From: Diadophis punctatus similis
Taxonomy: Eukaryota; Chordata; Lepidosauria; Squamata; Dipsadidae
Direction: 5' to 3'
DNA: 64,000 nt
Assembly (NCBI GenBank): GCA_023053685.1
Contig: JALIGW010000016.1
Coordinates: 4,201,001 to 4,265,000 of the forward strand
Shown: piece after piece, positions 22,462 to 32,295 of the stretch
How positions within the stretch are numbered: position 1 is the first letter of the stretch
Layout: every line of letters starts with the position of its first letter
The notes under the pieces: generated by a model
What the model was told of the DNA's origin: nothing
Database searches by the model: none
Seen by the model: only the letters and a program-made list of their open reading frames with translations
Program-made: the position numbers and the translations under genes

Positions 22462-22723
22462 CAGCGGTGAAATCTACCTACTGGTTTGGAAGTGCATGTT
22501 TCGCGTGCTTTTTCACCCTCGCTCCGCTCTCTCGCACGCTTTTTCACCCTCTGCGCATGTGCAGAAGGCTTTGAGCATGCGCAAAGGGTTAAAAAAAGAA
22601 ATGGCGATGTCCAGGCGGGTGGGCGGAGCCTTGCGTGGCCGCCACTACCGGTTCTCCGAATCACCGGTGGCCGCCGTTACCGCTATGCCCGGACCGGGCT
22701 GAACCGATAGCATTTTACCCCTG
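22462..22723. mobile_element. hAT-type element (family A variant, CAGCGGTGAAAT ends)
   Basis: Left CAGCGGTGAAATCTACCTAC, right GCATTTTACCCCTG. Perfect target duplication CTACAAAG (22454-22461, 22724-22731). Core contains inverted GCGCATG words, CACGCTTTTTCACCCTC and a GGCGGAGCC box like other family A members. Confidence 0.92.
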
Positions 22724-23033
22724 CTACAAAGTGAAAAGAGTTGCCACAAGTAAGAATACTGCATCTCTCTTCAATCTGGTGTCAAACAGATGTTTTGCTA
22801 TAGTTCCTAGAATTCCTAGCTAGCATGTCTTACAATGAGAATTAAAAGACTTGTAGCCTTTGGAATAAGTATAAGATACAGGGATTTCATTTTCATATGA
22901 TTGAGGTGAAAATTTCTAACAACTCATTTCCTTTTTCTTACATCCAAGAAATGTCTATTTTTTTTTCAATATGATGCATGCTAAGTACATATTAAGTAAA
23001 AGGTTTTCTTATATTTTAAACATGTATTTTTAG

Positions 23034-23187
23034 GACCAGTTTACTTAATTTTTGAATATTGTTGCTATGGGGACCTCCTGAACTACTTACGAAGCAAAAG
23101 AGACACCTTTCACAAAACATGGACTGAAGTCTTCAGTCAGCACAATTTTAGTTTTTATCACAATTTTCGAGGACAAATCAATTCAAG
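23034..23187 (+). CDS. FLT3: FLT3 exon 17 (hinge and start of kinase insert)
   Basis: 154 nt, phase 1 in, phase 2 out. Encodes [20 protein letters not shown] then [21 protein letters not shown] and the beginning of the kinase insert. FEYCCYGDL is the hinge with the inhibitor-binding Cys (human C694). Acceptor TTTTTAG, donor TCAAG|GTAAAG. Confidence 0.97.
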
Positions 23188-23280
23188 GTAAAGATCAACC
23201 ATGGTTTAATTGTGGCTAGCAAAAAATAAGGGAGAAATAACTATCTACATTATGCACAGATGAAGAAACTGGGCAAGCTT

Positions 23281-23365
23281 GGAATAGAATAGAATAGAAT
23301 AGAATAGAATAGAATAGAATAGAATAGAATAGAATAGAATAGAATAGAATAGAATAGAATAGAAT
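23281..23365. repeat. (AATAG)n pentamer array at CR1 3' end
   Basis: About 17 units of AATAG directly adjoining the 3' terminus of the minus-strand CR1 copy. Confidence 0.97.
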
Positions 23366-23960
23366 AACAGAGTTGGAAGGGACCTTGGAGGTCTTCTAGT
23401 CCAACCCCCTCTCAGGCAGACACCCCTGGCCTATATCGTTTCAGATAAATGGTTATCCAACATCTTCTTTAAAACTTCCAATGTTGGAGCATTCACAACT
23501 TCTGGAGGCAAGCTGTTCCACTGATTAATTGTTCTGTCAGGAAATTTCCCCTTAGTTCTAAGTTACTTCTCTCCTTGATTAGTTTCCACCCATTGCTTCT
23601 TGTTCTACTCTCAGGTGCTTTGGAAAATAGTTTGACTCCCTCTTCTTTGTGGCAACCCCTGAGATATTGGAACATTGCTATCATTTCTCCCCTAATCCTT
23701 CTTTTTATTAAACTAGACATACCCAATTCCAGCAACCACTCTTTATATGTTTTTGCCTCCAGTCCCCTAATCCTCTTTGTTGCTCTTCTCTGCACTCTTT
23801 CAAGAGTCTCAACATCCTTTTTACATCGTGGCGACCAAAGCTGAATGTAGTATTCCAAGTATGACCTTACCAAGGCATTATAAAGTGGTATTAACACTTC
23901 ACGTGATCTTGATTCTATCCCTCTGTTTATGCAGCCTAGAACTGTGTTGGCTTTTTTGGC
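23366..23960 (-). mobile_element. CR1 LINE, 3' end with reverse transcriptase C-terminus
   Basis: The minus strand encodes MLIPLYNALVRSYLEY, LERVQRRATKRIRGLEAK, FQYLRGCHKEEGVKLFSKAP and related blocks, typical of CR1 ORF2p. The conserved 3' end GGTCCCTTCCAACTCTG lies next to the pentamer array. 5'-truncated. Confidence 0.93.
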
Positions 23961-24179
23961 AGCTGCTGCACACTGTTTAAAATGACAATTTTTTTAAAGA
24001 CAAATTGTCATTTTTTGCATCATGTGCTCAATCAATCAATCACAGTAACACCATTTCATATCTCAAGCAATTCCTATTTTAGAAGTGCAGCTTTAACAAA
24101 ACAATACGGAAAATAGAAAAAAATCTGATGGAAACAAATATTTACAGCTCAGGGCTGAACTGTAACATCGTTGGTACTC

Positions 24180-24700
24180 TCTAAGCTTTCTTGTTTTCTT
24201 GCAGACATTTCATTACCAAACTGGGTAACGATCAGAGTTAGAAGGGAGTGGGGTTTGCTCTCATTTTGCATACTACACTACCCTTGATCTTAGCCAAAAG
24301 GCCAAGAAGTATACTAGTGGTTTACTCTGTCAGTGTTGGTGGGAGTATTCTTGGTGGTTCCTTGATTAGGCTGATGTTTACTGTTAGCTTGTTTGTCTGA
24401 GTTGGTGGTTCCTTGATGGGGGTATTATTGACTTCTTGATTGTTGATATAGTGTTGATCTTGATGTGCTCATCTGGATGTTGATGTTGCTGATGAGTAGG
24501 TGTTCTGGTCTTTTTGTTTACTTTTTTGCTTTTTGTTTGTCTCTTTTGAGTGATATGCAGATATTGTTTATCTCTATGGTCCAATTTGTCTGACTGCCAG
24601 GCTTCCAGGAATTCTCTCGTGTTTTTTAATTTGGCTTGGTTTAGGATGCTCACAGTTTCTCAGATGAAACTACAGTTCAGTTTGTCCATATGTTGTGAGA
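24180..24700 (-). mobile_element. Penelope-like element fragment (C-terminal end and 3' region)
   Basis: The minus strand encodes TREFLEAWQSDKL..., resembling the REF.EAW segment after the GIY-YIG endonuclease of Penelope-like elements. The non-coding tail (GAGAGCAAACCCCACTCCC ... TTTGGTAATGAAATGTCTGC) is shared with 25425-25925. Interrupted at 24270-24312 by U2 snRNA-like sequence. Family identification is moderate. Confidence 0.62.
24270..24312 (-). pseudogene. U2 snRNA 5'-end fragment
   Basis: The minus strand reads CTTCTTGGCCTTTTGGCT followed by AAGATCAAG, matching the 5' end of U2 snRNA (about nt 4-31, one mismatch). GGTAG and TGTAGTAT follow. Lacks the branch-point pairing region, Sm site and 3' stems, so it is not functional. 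Host-element bases TAGTAT lie on both sides. Confidence 0.8.
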
Positions 24701-24839
24701 TTAGGGAGTTTTCATCATGTCTTCTGACTACTAGGGGATATTCATGGATATGTTCTGCTGGTTTTCTAACTATATGGCATCACCGTAACAGAGAAACCAA
24801 CTAAAGCCCTCCAAATCTTACTAAGTACACCAAAATACC

Positions 24840-25316
24840 CAGCAGCCCTAGAATACTGCATCCAATTTGGGTCACCACACTATAAAAAAGATGTTGAGAC
24901 TCTAGAAAAAGTGCAGAGAAGAGAATGGTTACAGGAACTGGGCATGGCTGGTCTGGTGAAGAGAAGGACCAGGGGAGATATGATAGCAGTGTTCCAATAT
25001 TTGAGGGGCTGCCACAGAGAGGAGGGGGTCAAGCTATTTTCCAAGGCACCTGAAGGCCAGACAAGGAATAATGGATGGAAACTGATCAAGGAGAGATTCA
25101 ACCTAGAAATAAGGAGAAATTTCCAGACAAGTGAAAACAATCAACCAACTGAACAGCTTGCCTTCGGAAGTTGTGGGAGCTTCATCACTGGAGGCTTTGA
25201 AGAAGAGACACGACTGCCATCTCTCAGAAATGGTATAGGGTCCCCTACTTGGGTGGGGGGTTGGACTAGATGACCTACAAGGTCCCTTCCAACTCTGTTA
25301 ATCTAATCTAATCTAA
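24840..25316 (+). mobile_element. CR1 LINE, 3' end
   Basis: Encodes TTPHYKKDVETLEKVQRR, then MIAVFQYLRGCHREEGVKLF and SKAPEGQTRNNGWKLIKE with frameshifts. Ends CAAGGTCCCTTCCAACTCTG and a short (AATCT)n tail. Confidence 0.92.
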
Positions 25317-25492
25317 GAGAAAACAGCAGCCCCATAAGGAGTCATTTACAACATAGTGTTAAGGACTGTAACACTATAACAACTACTATGCAGGACAAAC
25401 AGACAGAAGACTAGTAGAGCTGACAGGGTAAGCCTTTAGTATATAAAATGAAAGCAAACTCTACTTCCTTCTAGCAATGACGATGTTACCTA

Positions 25493-25870
25493 CCCTGTTT
25501 CCCCCAAAATAAGACATCCCCTGATAATAAGCCCAATCGGGCTTTTGAGTGCATGGCCATAAGGCCAAGCGCTTATTTCAGGGTTCAAAAAAAATATAAG
25601 ACAGGGTCTTATTTTCTTAATAGCAATAGCACTTAGACTTATATACCGCTTCATAGTGCTTTACAGCCCTCTCTAAGCAGTTTACAGAGTTCAGCATATT
25701 GCCCCCAACAATCTGGGTCCTCATTTTACCGACTTCAGAAGGATGGAAGGCTGAGTCAACCTTGAGCCTAGTGAGATTTGAACAGCTGAACTGCTGAACT
25801 AGCAGTCAGCCTGCAGTCGCAGCATTTAACCACTGCACCACTTCAGCTCTATTTTGGGGGAAACATGGTA
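25493..25870. mobile_element. MITE of the GTTTCCC..AAATAAGAC family, with a nested SINE
   Basis: Left CCCTGTTTCCCCCAAAATAAG, right TATTTTGGGGGAAACATGG, inserted at a TA inside the Penelope-like tail. The minus-strand tRNA-derived SINE at 25618-25853 interrupts it. Confidence 0.82.
25618..25853 (-). mobile_element. tRNA-derived SINE, minus strand
   Basis: Begins with (CAATAG) tail AATAGCAATAGCACTTAG, body CCCCCAACAATCTGGGTCC, reverse B box GAGATTTGAAC, head ending CACTGCACCACTTCAGCTC. Confidence 0.9.
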
Positions 25871-25925
25871 GTTTGGTAATGAAATCTCTGCAAGAAAATA
25901 ATCAAGCTCAGAGAGCACCAAGGAC

Positions 25926-26367
25926 TCAGTAGAAAGATGCATTGTGCAGTACCAAAAATTGCTGGTGACAATGAATCTTACTTCCTAACTCACATAACCC
26001 TACAAGTTCAGAAGAAATACGACAGATGGGATTATTTTTTATGAATCACAATCAATTTACTCTTAATGATTTTTTTTTTTGAAGCTGCAATAGTTGACAG
26101 GCCTTTGATCATAAGCTGCAGGAAGAATGTGATCAGACAGGTGACAGTATAATTCAGGCAGGTAACAAAGAAAACTATAAGCACTGGCAAGCTAAATATG
26201 ATATTAGCTGGTTGAAAATGTTGAGAAAATCTCCCTCGGTAACACTTTATTCAGACTAAGCTATATTTTAAGTGTGATGTTTTGTATGAGGCATACGGCT
26301 GGTCAATTGACTCCTCAATGTAAGAGAAGTCCGGGAACATTCTGTGAGCTTCCCAGTCATGCCATTT
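25926..26367. other. FLT3 intron 17 interior, no recognised element
   Basis: 442 bp, nothing recognised. Confidence 0.5.
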
Positions 26368-26375
26368 GTTCTGAC

Positions 26376-26807
26376 CAGGGGTGGGTTCCTACCGGTGCGG
26401 TCCAGTGCGTAGCTCCGATAGGGACCCGCCGAGAACCCAATTTGCGCGCGACTGCTCCGGTACCGTCTCCACCGGGCAGTCGCGCGCGTCGCCATCTCTT
26501 TTTTGTGAATTTTTGGGCGATTTTGCTTCTGCGCATGCTGATCCATGCGCGGAAGCAAAATTGCACTGAAATCTTGCGAGGGGACGCGCGCGGGAGAGAG
26601 ATTTCAGTGAGATTTTGCTTCTGCGCATGCGCGGAAGTAAAATCACACCAAAATCTCGTGCACGCGCGCGTCCCCTCACAAGATTTCGGCGCGATTTTGC
26701 TTCCGCGCATGCGCAGAAACAAAATCGTGCGAGGGGGCGCGCGCACACAAAGCATGAAGGACCGCGGAGCAGCGCACCGGTCTGGGTAAGTGAGCAACTC
26801 ACCCCTG
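26376..26807. mobile_element. hAT-type element (family A), complete
   Basis: Left CAGGGGTGGGTTCCTACCGG, right AACTCACCCCTG. Target duplication GTTCTGAC/GTTCTGAT (26368-26375, 26808-26815). The interior is built of repeated TTTTGCTTCTGCGCATGCG palindromic blocks. No transposase; long frames on both strands are compositional. Confidence 0.93.
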
Positions 26808-26815
26808 GTTCTGAT

Positions 26816-27244
26816 CCATGCCTCTGTTTAGAAGTCCAGATGTCCTTTTACAATCCCTGATATTATTTTCCTGGAGTTCACAGGGCCAACTTATTAAGGC
26901 CGCCTAGTCTAATACAGTTTCAGAAGTGCATTTTCATAGAGAAGTCCCATCGAAGCCACACGAGACTGGCTGGTTTCATTCTGTTGTATATTGTCTGATT
27001 AGAAACTGTCACAGATCCTCATTTAAAAGATTTGGTGACTTAAAATGAATATAATAATAGTGAAGTCCATGTTGTAGGAGGTAACATTTTGATTAAGCAT
27101 GGTTGCACACCAAATTTGTTTCCAAAAACAAGGCATTATTATCAAAGTTTCTGTGCAAATTTATTACATTTATTATTTCATAATCAAGCGGTGTTTGTCC
27201 TTATTGTTATATTAGATGCTTTAACAAATTCTTTTTTTTAAAAG
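26816..27244. other. FLT3 intron 17, 3' end
   Basis: Nothing recognised. Ends with TTCTTTTTTTTAAAAG, the exon 18 acceptor. Confidence 0.55.
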
Positions 27245-27384
27245 TGTACCCCTAATCTCCAGAAATGGAATCGTACTAACAAATGGATCTTACCTACCAG
27301 TTGGCCAAAGGGATCACTCACACGCAAAACAAGACTTAGATGTGATCTCTAAAACATATGGAAGTGCCCTGATTTCAGAGGAAG
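27245..27384 (+). CDS. FLT3: FLT3 exon 18 (kinase insert)
   Basis: 140 nt, phase 2 in, phase 1 out. AG of exon 17 plus T gives Ser, then VPLISRNGIVLTNGS ... DLDVISKTYGSALISEE. Weak but in-register similarity to the mammalian insert (SMPGSREVQI ... GNSFHSE). The acceptor at 27244 has the better pyrimidine tract. A second in-frame AG at 27261-27262 would remove 6 residues. The kinase insert is the least conserved cytoplasmic part, so the exon borders rest on phase and splice signals. Confidence 0.85.
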
Positions 27385-27471
27385 GTAAAAGGTTATAAAA
27401 ATTGTTGTAGGAATTAGAGGTGGGCAGAAAGGAGTTTGGAACTGACATAAGGTGTGCTGTCTCTGTGGTGC

Positions 27472-27857
27472 GGTGGCCTAGAGGTGGAGCTATCGCCTCA
27501 CAATCAGGAGGCTGTGAGGTCGATCCTAGGTAGAGGCAGATGTTTCTCTCTCTGGGCATGCTGAGAATATATCTGCTGAACAAAACTCTGCATGGGCGAC
27601 AGGAAGAGCATCCGGCCATTAAAACACTCTGCTAGCTCCATTCAATTGCCCAGACTCCACCCCGCAAGGGATTATGCCAGTGTTTCCCAACCTTGGCAAC
27701 TTGAAGATGTCTGGACTTCAACTCCCAGAATTCCCCAGCCAGTGAATGCTGGCTGGGGAATTCTGGGAGTTGAAGTCCAGACATCTTCAAGTCCAGACAT
27801 CTTCAAGGTTGGGAAACACTGGATTATGCGGTCGTTAAATGAAGAAGATGATGATGA
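27472..27857 (+). mobile_element. tRNA-derived SINE (second type) interrupted by a hAT mini-element
   Basis: GTGGTGCGGTGGCCTAGAGG head, GAGGTCGATCCTAGG (B-box-like), body GGAAGAGCATCCGGCC, tail GTCGTTAAATGAAGAAGATG and ATG repeats. Split by the insertion at 27678-27821. Confidence 0.8.
27678..27821. mobile_element. hAT-type palindromic mini-element (CAGTGTTTCCCAACC ends)
   Basis: Arms CAGTGTTTCCCAACCTTGGC and complement. Perfect target duplication GATTATGC (27670-27677, 27822-27829). The right arm carries a duplicated 'gtccagacatcttcaa'. Confidence 0.95.
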
Positions 27858-28078
27858 TAAGGTGCCTTTCCCTAAATAGCAATAGAATCAATGAAAACTG
27901 GCATGGACCATCTTCTTTCAGAAGCCTTAAAACAAAAAGACTGAGTTAGTATATGCTAGGACTTTTCAAGTACCTAAAGAGATATCACACTGACGAAAAC
28001 TGAAGATGATTTAATCAAGCAGAAAATGCACAGCCATCTGCTTTAATTTTTATTTCTGCACTGAGCAGGGGCCTAGAT

Positions 28079-28535
28079 ATGGTCTACAACTTAGAACTCT
28101 GCCATCTTCGATCCGACCTAAGCATAGTACATAAAATTATCCGCTACAATGTCCTACCTGTCAATGAATACTTCGGCTTCAACCACAACAATACACGAGC
28201 ACACAATAGATTCAAACTCAATGTAAACCGCTCCAAACTCGATTGTAGAAAAAACGACTTCAGCAACAGAGTGGTCAATGCCTGGAATGCACTACCTGAC
28301 TCTGTGGTTTCTTCCCCAAAACCCCAAAACTTTAACCTTAGACTGTCTACCGTTGACCTCACCCCATTCCTAAGAGGTCTGTAAGGGGCGTGCATAAGGG
28401 CACCAGCGTGCCTACCGTCCCTGTCCTAATGTTCCCTTTTATTCGTATCCATTTCATCTTTCATAATCATGTTTATACTTATATCTATTAACTAATACAT
28501 GCTTGATCAAATAAATAAATATAAATAAATAAGCA
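28079..28535 (+). mobile_element. Non-LTR retrotransposon 3' end (same family as 9408-10217)
   Basis: Encodes VYNLELCHLRSDLSIVHKII, then VNAWNALPDSVVSS and LTPFLRGL stop. The 3' UTR has GCGTGCCTACCGTCCCTGTCC and an AAATA tail. 5'-truncated; one continuous frame of 101 codons. Confidence 0.88.
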
Positions 28536-28986
28536 AAAGGAAGCTTCCAACAGAATCAGTTCTGTAATTCTGATTTATATCTCAGTAGAGAATAGAGAAC
28601 AGAAGCACCCGCTTTCCTCTTTCTTAAGTTCATCGGCATCCCATGATTTTCTCTTACCTTTTTGTCCTCTCTTAAAGAAATTAAAAGAGAAAGCAGGGTA
28701 TTGGTATGGCCAATTTTTAATCTTAACAGAGTGGCATTTATGCGAAATAGGAAGTTCACAAACCACATGCAAGTCCTGAATGCTGTTTCTCTACTTCTCT
28801 CAACCCTCCAAGTGCTATAATGCAGCAATAAACTATCAGGCAATCTCCTGCCCCTCCCCACTAAAAGAATAATGTATTTGTTCTTTGTGAAGATGAAATC
28901 ACAGCACATTAAAAAAAAGGAAGGGCGAGCAAACTAAAAATCCCAGCTCCATTTCTCTAGTGAAATACCATGTCGTTGCCTTGTGA
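28536..28986. other. FLT3 intron 18 interior, no recognised element
   Basis: 451 bp. A minus-strand open frame here has no recognisable signature. Confidence 0.5.
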
Positions 28987-28994
28987 GTCTTAGC

Positions 28995-29702
28995 CAGTGG
29001 TGGGTTCTACCAGTGCGGTCCACTCTATAGCACCGGTAGCGGCCCACTGGTGACGTCACAATACCGGTGCGGTCAGTTGCCGGTGCCTGGGCACTGCCAT
29101 TTTTTAAAAAAAATTTTTTAATTTTTTAAAAAAATTTCTTCTGCGCATGCCCAGAAACCTGACAATTAAGTCTTTCCCCGTCCCTTCACTTGAAAATAAG
29201 AAGAAGCTCGCATTTGACACTTTTCCTTCGCGTTTGCCTAAAGCTTCCCAAAGTGGGCGTTTTCCGAAAGTTTAACCTTTTATACTGTTAATTTTATACA
29301 GTTTTATACTGTTATTCTTTAGACGAAAACATTGAGGACTGTTAAAAGATACTGTTCTTTTAACAGTCCTCAATATTTTCATCTAAGGAATCCATGACTG
29401 AAACCAAAAATGCTGTATGAGACTTGCTTGTCTTTTAACTATAGCATTTTCTGTGTATAAAGGTTGCTGTGTTGCCATGGTATAACATGCACTTTGTATG
29501 GAAAGCTTTTCATGTAAGGTATAAAATAGCAAAAATAGTAGTAATATCTCTCTGAAATAACTAATATATGACCGGCAAGCCACGCCCACTCGGTCACATG
29601 GCTGGCAAGCCACGCCCACCCGGTCACATGGCTGGCAAGCCACACCCACAAAATAAGCCACGCCCACAGAGTGGTAGTAAAAAAATTAGGAACCCGCCCC
29701 TG
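28995..29702. mobile_element. hAT-type element (family A), 708 bp, composite core
   Basis: Left CAGTGGTGGGTTCTACCAG, right GGAACCCGCCCCTG. Perfect target duplication GTCTTAGC (28987-28994, 29703-29710). The core holds a 31-bp fold-back (29321-29351 with 29356-29386) and three 30-bp direct repeats of the GGCAAGCCACGCCCACCCGG type at 29574-29647. Confidence 0.92.
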
Positions 29703-29710
29703 GTCTTAGC

Positions 29711-29977
29711 CATCCATAAGATGGCATCTGCTACCCAAACACTGCCTGCTTCTGAACAGCATCAGATACTATTCTACTTACATTCTATGCTTTGTGTTTC
29801 AGCCTCTCACTAGTACATGCGATTACCTATTTTATTTGCAATGGCGGTTGCTAGTGCATAGGAAGGAATGTGATATATTAAAAGTGCAGGGTTCTGGAGG
29901 CCACATAACAAAATTAAAAATATAGTTGTCCTTCTTTCTCCTTGAGCAATCAGCCAATTGCCATTTTTCATTTGCAG
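29711..29977. other. FLT3 intron 18, 3' end
   Basis: Nothing recognised before the acceptor TTTGCAG. Confidence 0.5.
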
Positions 29978-30102
29978 ATGAAATGAAATATGTGAACAGG
30001 AGACTAGATGTTGAAGAAAGCCTCAATATATTGACTTTTGAAGACCTTCTCTGCTTCTCATATCAAGTTGCCAGAGGAATGGAGTTTCTGGAATCAAAAT
30101 CA
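29978..30102 (+). CDS. FLT3: FLT3 exon 19 (end of kinase insert, alpha-E region)
   Basis: 125 nt, phase 1 in, phase 0 out. Encodes DEMKYVNRRLDVEESLNILT then FEDLLCFSYQVARGMEFLES and KS, matching DEIEYENQKRLEEEEDLNVLTFEDLLCFAYQVAKGMEFLEFKS. Donor TCA|GTAAGA. Confidence 0.98.
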
Positions 30103-30299
30103 GTAAGATTGCTCTGTAAAAAATAGTGCTGAATAGTAAAGATTGGGGGGGGGAATGCTCTACTATCTAAATATCTAAAGTTAGACATTTGAGATCAATC
30201 TGGTTGAATATTATAATTATTCGTATTAGAATTTTTCTAGGAAAGAAAAATCTCACTTATATAAAGTATATGCCATTGTTGGGAGCTAGATTTTTATGT

Positions 30300-30376
30300 G
30301 GAATCCTTGGTACTCTCTGAGCGTGATTGTTTGCTTGCAGACACCTTATTAGCCAACTATGTAACAACATATGTGT
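30300..30376 (-). mobile_element. Penelope-like 3' tail fragment
   Basis: TTGGTACTCTCTGAGCGTG ... CTTGCAGACACCTTATTAGCC, homologous to 24180-24240. Confidence 0.55.
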
Positions 30377-30635
30377 GCAATCCAATTTTCAAATTTTAAA
30401 AAACGTTTTCATAGTGCTATCTGATAGGCGTTTCATCCAAATTAAAATTGGGCAAAGAAGTTACATGGGGAGAGAGAGGTTTTCCAGTAGGGAAAATCTG
30501 TTCTTGTCAGTCTGAACTAGGAACAGGCTTGTAATGTGATTAAAACTCTGCTTAAGGTCACGTTTAATTTATGGTGTTTCACTTCTGTATGTATGCTTTC
30601 TGGGCATGTAAATATTCCCTGTCTATTTTATGCCA

Positions 30636-30732
30636 GTGTTTCTCAACATCAACAACTTAAAGATGTATGGATTAATTTATCAATTTAAGACATTCCTAAC
30701 ATCTTAAAGTTGCTGAGCTTGAAAAATGCTGC
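30636..30732. mobile_element. Decayed hAT-type palindromic mini-element
   Basis: CAGTGTTTCTCAACATCAAC ... TCTTAAAGTTGCTGAGCTTG, degenerate arms of the 38618 type. Confidence 0.55.
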
Positions 30733-30852
30733 TTTATAGAGTGCTTAAATTGGTAAATAAATGCATAAACCCTACTTCCAAGCAATAGACATTCTGTGTT
30801 TATGTATTTAAAGGATAATAACTGTTTGCTATCAGTCTCACTCCTTTCCTTG

Positions 30853-31198
30853 TGTCAGGTTCCAAATGAAAAGAAAAGAGAAAGGAACACAAACCAACAC
30901 AAACCTGGTTTGCTAATGTCTGCTTTACTTCTTTCCTCACTGACAATCTCAAAGAGAAAATCTTGTTAGGGCTGCTCACCCGTGCTCCCCATCCCCTTAT
31001 ATTCATTAATCACCACCCACCCACGCACACGCAGGTCCGGAAATGAGCCATACTACTCCATAAGCCAGTCTCCATCTTCAGTTTGCAGTTCTTAAAGGAG
31101 AATAGCTTCTTGCATTAGTGTCCAAGCTGCTCAAAGACCAGTGCAGCCTCTCCCCACTGAATGGCAGCTCCCAGACGGCCAGTATGCAGGAATTGACA
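30853..31198 (-). repeat. LTR (3' LTR of the minus-strand gypsy element)
   Basis: 346 bp with termini TGTCAGG and TTGACA (TG..CA). About a dozen substitutions and a few indels separate it from the copy at 32966-33306. On the minus strand it is preceded by a polypurine tract (31199-31211). Confidence 0.9.
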
Positions 31199-31371
31199 TG
31201 TGGCCCCTTCTACCACTGAGCCGATGTCTGCAACGAAAAGAACATGGTGAGTCTAGAGTTGTTGGGACATAGTTCGCCCAGACTCACTAGGATGTCTTCT
31301 ATGAAACCTAGCAATTAGCCTGGGGGCTCGTACCTCCCTTTCTGACACCCACCAGGCTTCCCGAGAGGGAA

Positions 31372-31615
31372 GAGCTGAAGTGGTGCAGTGGTTAAATGCA
31401 GCCATTGCAGGCTGACTGCTAGTTCAGCAGTTCAGCTGTTCAAATCTCACTAGGCTCAAGGTTGACTCAGCCTTCCATCCTTCCGAGGTCGGTAAAATGA
31501 GGACCCAGATTGTTGGGGGCAATATGCTGAACTCTGTAAACCGCTTAGAGAGTGCTGTAAAGCACTATGAAGCGGTATATAAGAAAAGTGCTATTGCTAT
31601 ATTGCTATTGCTATA
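31372..31615 (+). mobile_element. tRNA-derived SINE inserted in the gypsy chromodomain
   Basis: Head GAAGTGGTGCAGTGGTTAAA, body ACCCAGATTGTTGGGGGCAA, tail of CTATTG units. It splits the coding remnant between WKGYS (right of it, minus strand) and the C-terminal FHRRHPGKPGG-like end (left). Confidence 0.9.
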
Positions 31616-32283
31616 TCCCTTCCACAAAATAAGGTACTGCAGTTTCCCCCTGCACCACCTGGCGTCAAGTATTTTGTCCACCTCATAGTATCGCTCCCCG
31701 TCCACCATGAGTGGCGGGGGTGGCATAGGGGTTGGATCCCTGAAAGGGGATGAGTGGGCAGGATGCAGGAGGCTGCAGTGGAAAACAGGGTGTGTTTTCC
31801 CCAACAAACGAGGCAGTTGAAGCTGCACCAAAACGGGGTTGATCCCCTGCACCACTGGGAAAGGCCCAATCTACGTAGGACCCAGCTTCTTACTTGGGAG
31901 GCGTAGGTTTAAGTTTTTAGTGGATAAAAATACCTGTTGGCCCACATAGAAAGGAGCCTGCATCCTCCGGGTTTTGTCGCTTGCCACTTATATCTGTCGG
32001 CGGCTAGCTGCAAAGCCGTTCTGACGGTTTTCCATACCTGTTGCGTTCGGGCCATCCACTCCCCTACACCCGAGTATCTATGGTATGTTGGGGACACTCG
32101 GGTATTGGCACGAACTCCCATCCAGTAGCCACCTTGAACGGGGTAAAGCTGGTACTAGCGTGTACTATGTTGTTGTACGCCACCTCTGCGAATGGGAGTA
32201 GGTCGGCCCAGTCCGTTTGTTCATGGTTTACGTAACAATGCAGGTATCTTTCTACCATCGAGTTGGCTCTCTCAGCTGCTCCC
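31616..32283 (-). pseudogene. Gypsy pol remnant: integrase C-terminal part and chromodomain
   Basis: The minus strand encodes AERANSMVERYLHCYVNHEQ, TDWADLLPFAEVAYNNIVHA and FTPFKVATGWEF (end of the integrase catalytic core), then YKWQATKP and the region up to YYEVDKILDARWCRGKLQYL and ILWKGYS, a chromodomain. The two DD35E aspartates lie upstream and are deleted. Frameshifts and stops are present. Confidence 0.87.
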
Positions 32284-32295
32284 GAGAGAGCCAAC

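Larger units (their letters stand above)
25330..25925 (+). mobile_element. Penelope-like element 3' part, interrupted by a MITE
   Basis: Around 25345-25425 the sequence encodes a C..CN.YYAGQTDRRLVEL-like stretch, the GIY-YIG endonuclease C-terminus. The 3' region follows (AAAGCAAACTCTACTTCC). It is broken after GATGTTACCTA by the MITE at 25493-25870 and resumes TTTGGTAATGAAATCTCTGC at 25872. Confidence 0.65.

Noticed and set aside
24270..24312. Functional U2 snRNA gene
   Set aside because: Only about 27 nt of the 5' end is present; no Sm site, 3' stems or promoter elements.
26268..26860. Several overlapping open frames of 60-171 codons on both strands
   Set aside because: They lie inside a GC-rich hAT element with an 8-bp target duplication. 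Long frames follow from composition (few TA-containing stops).
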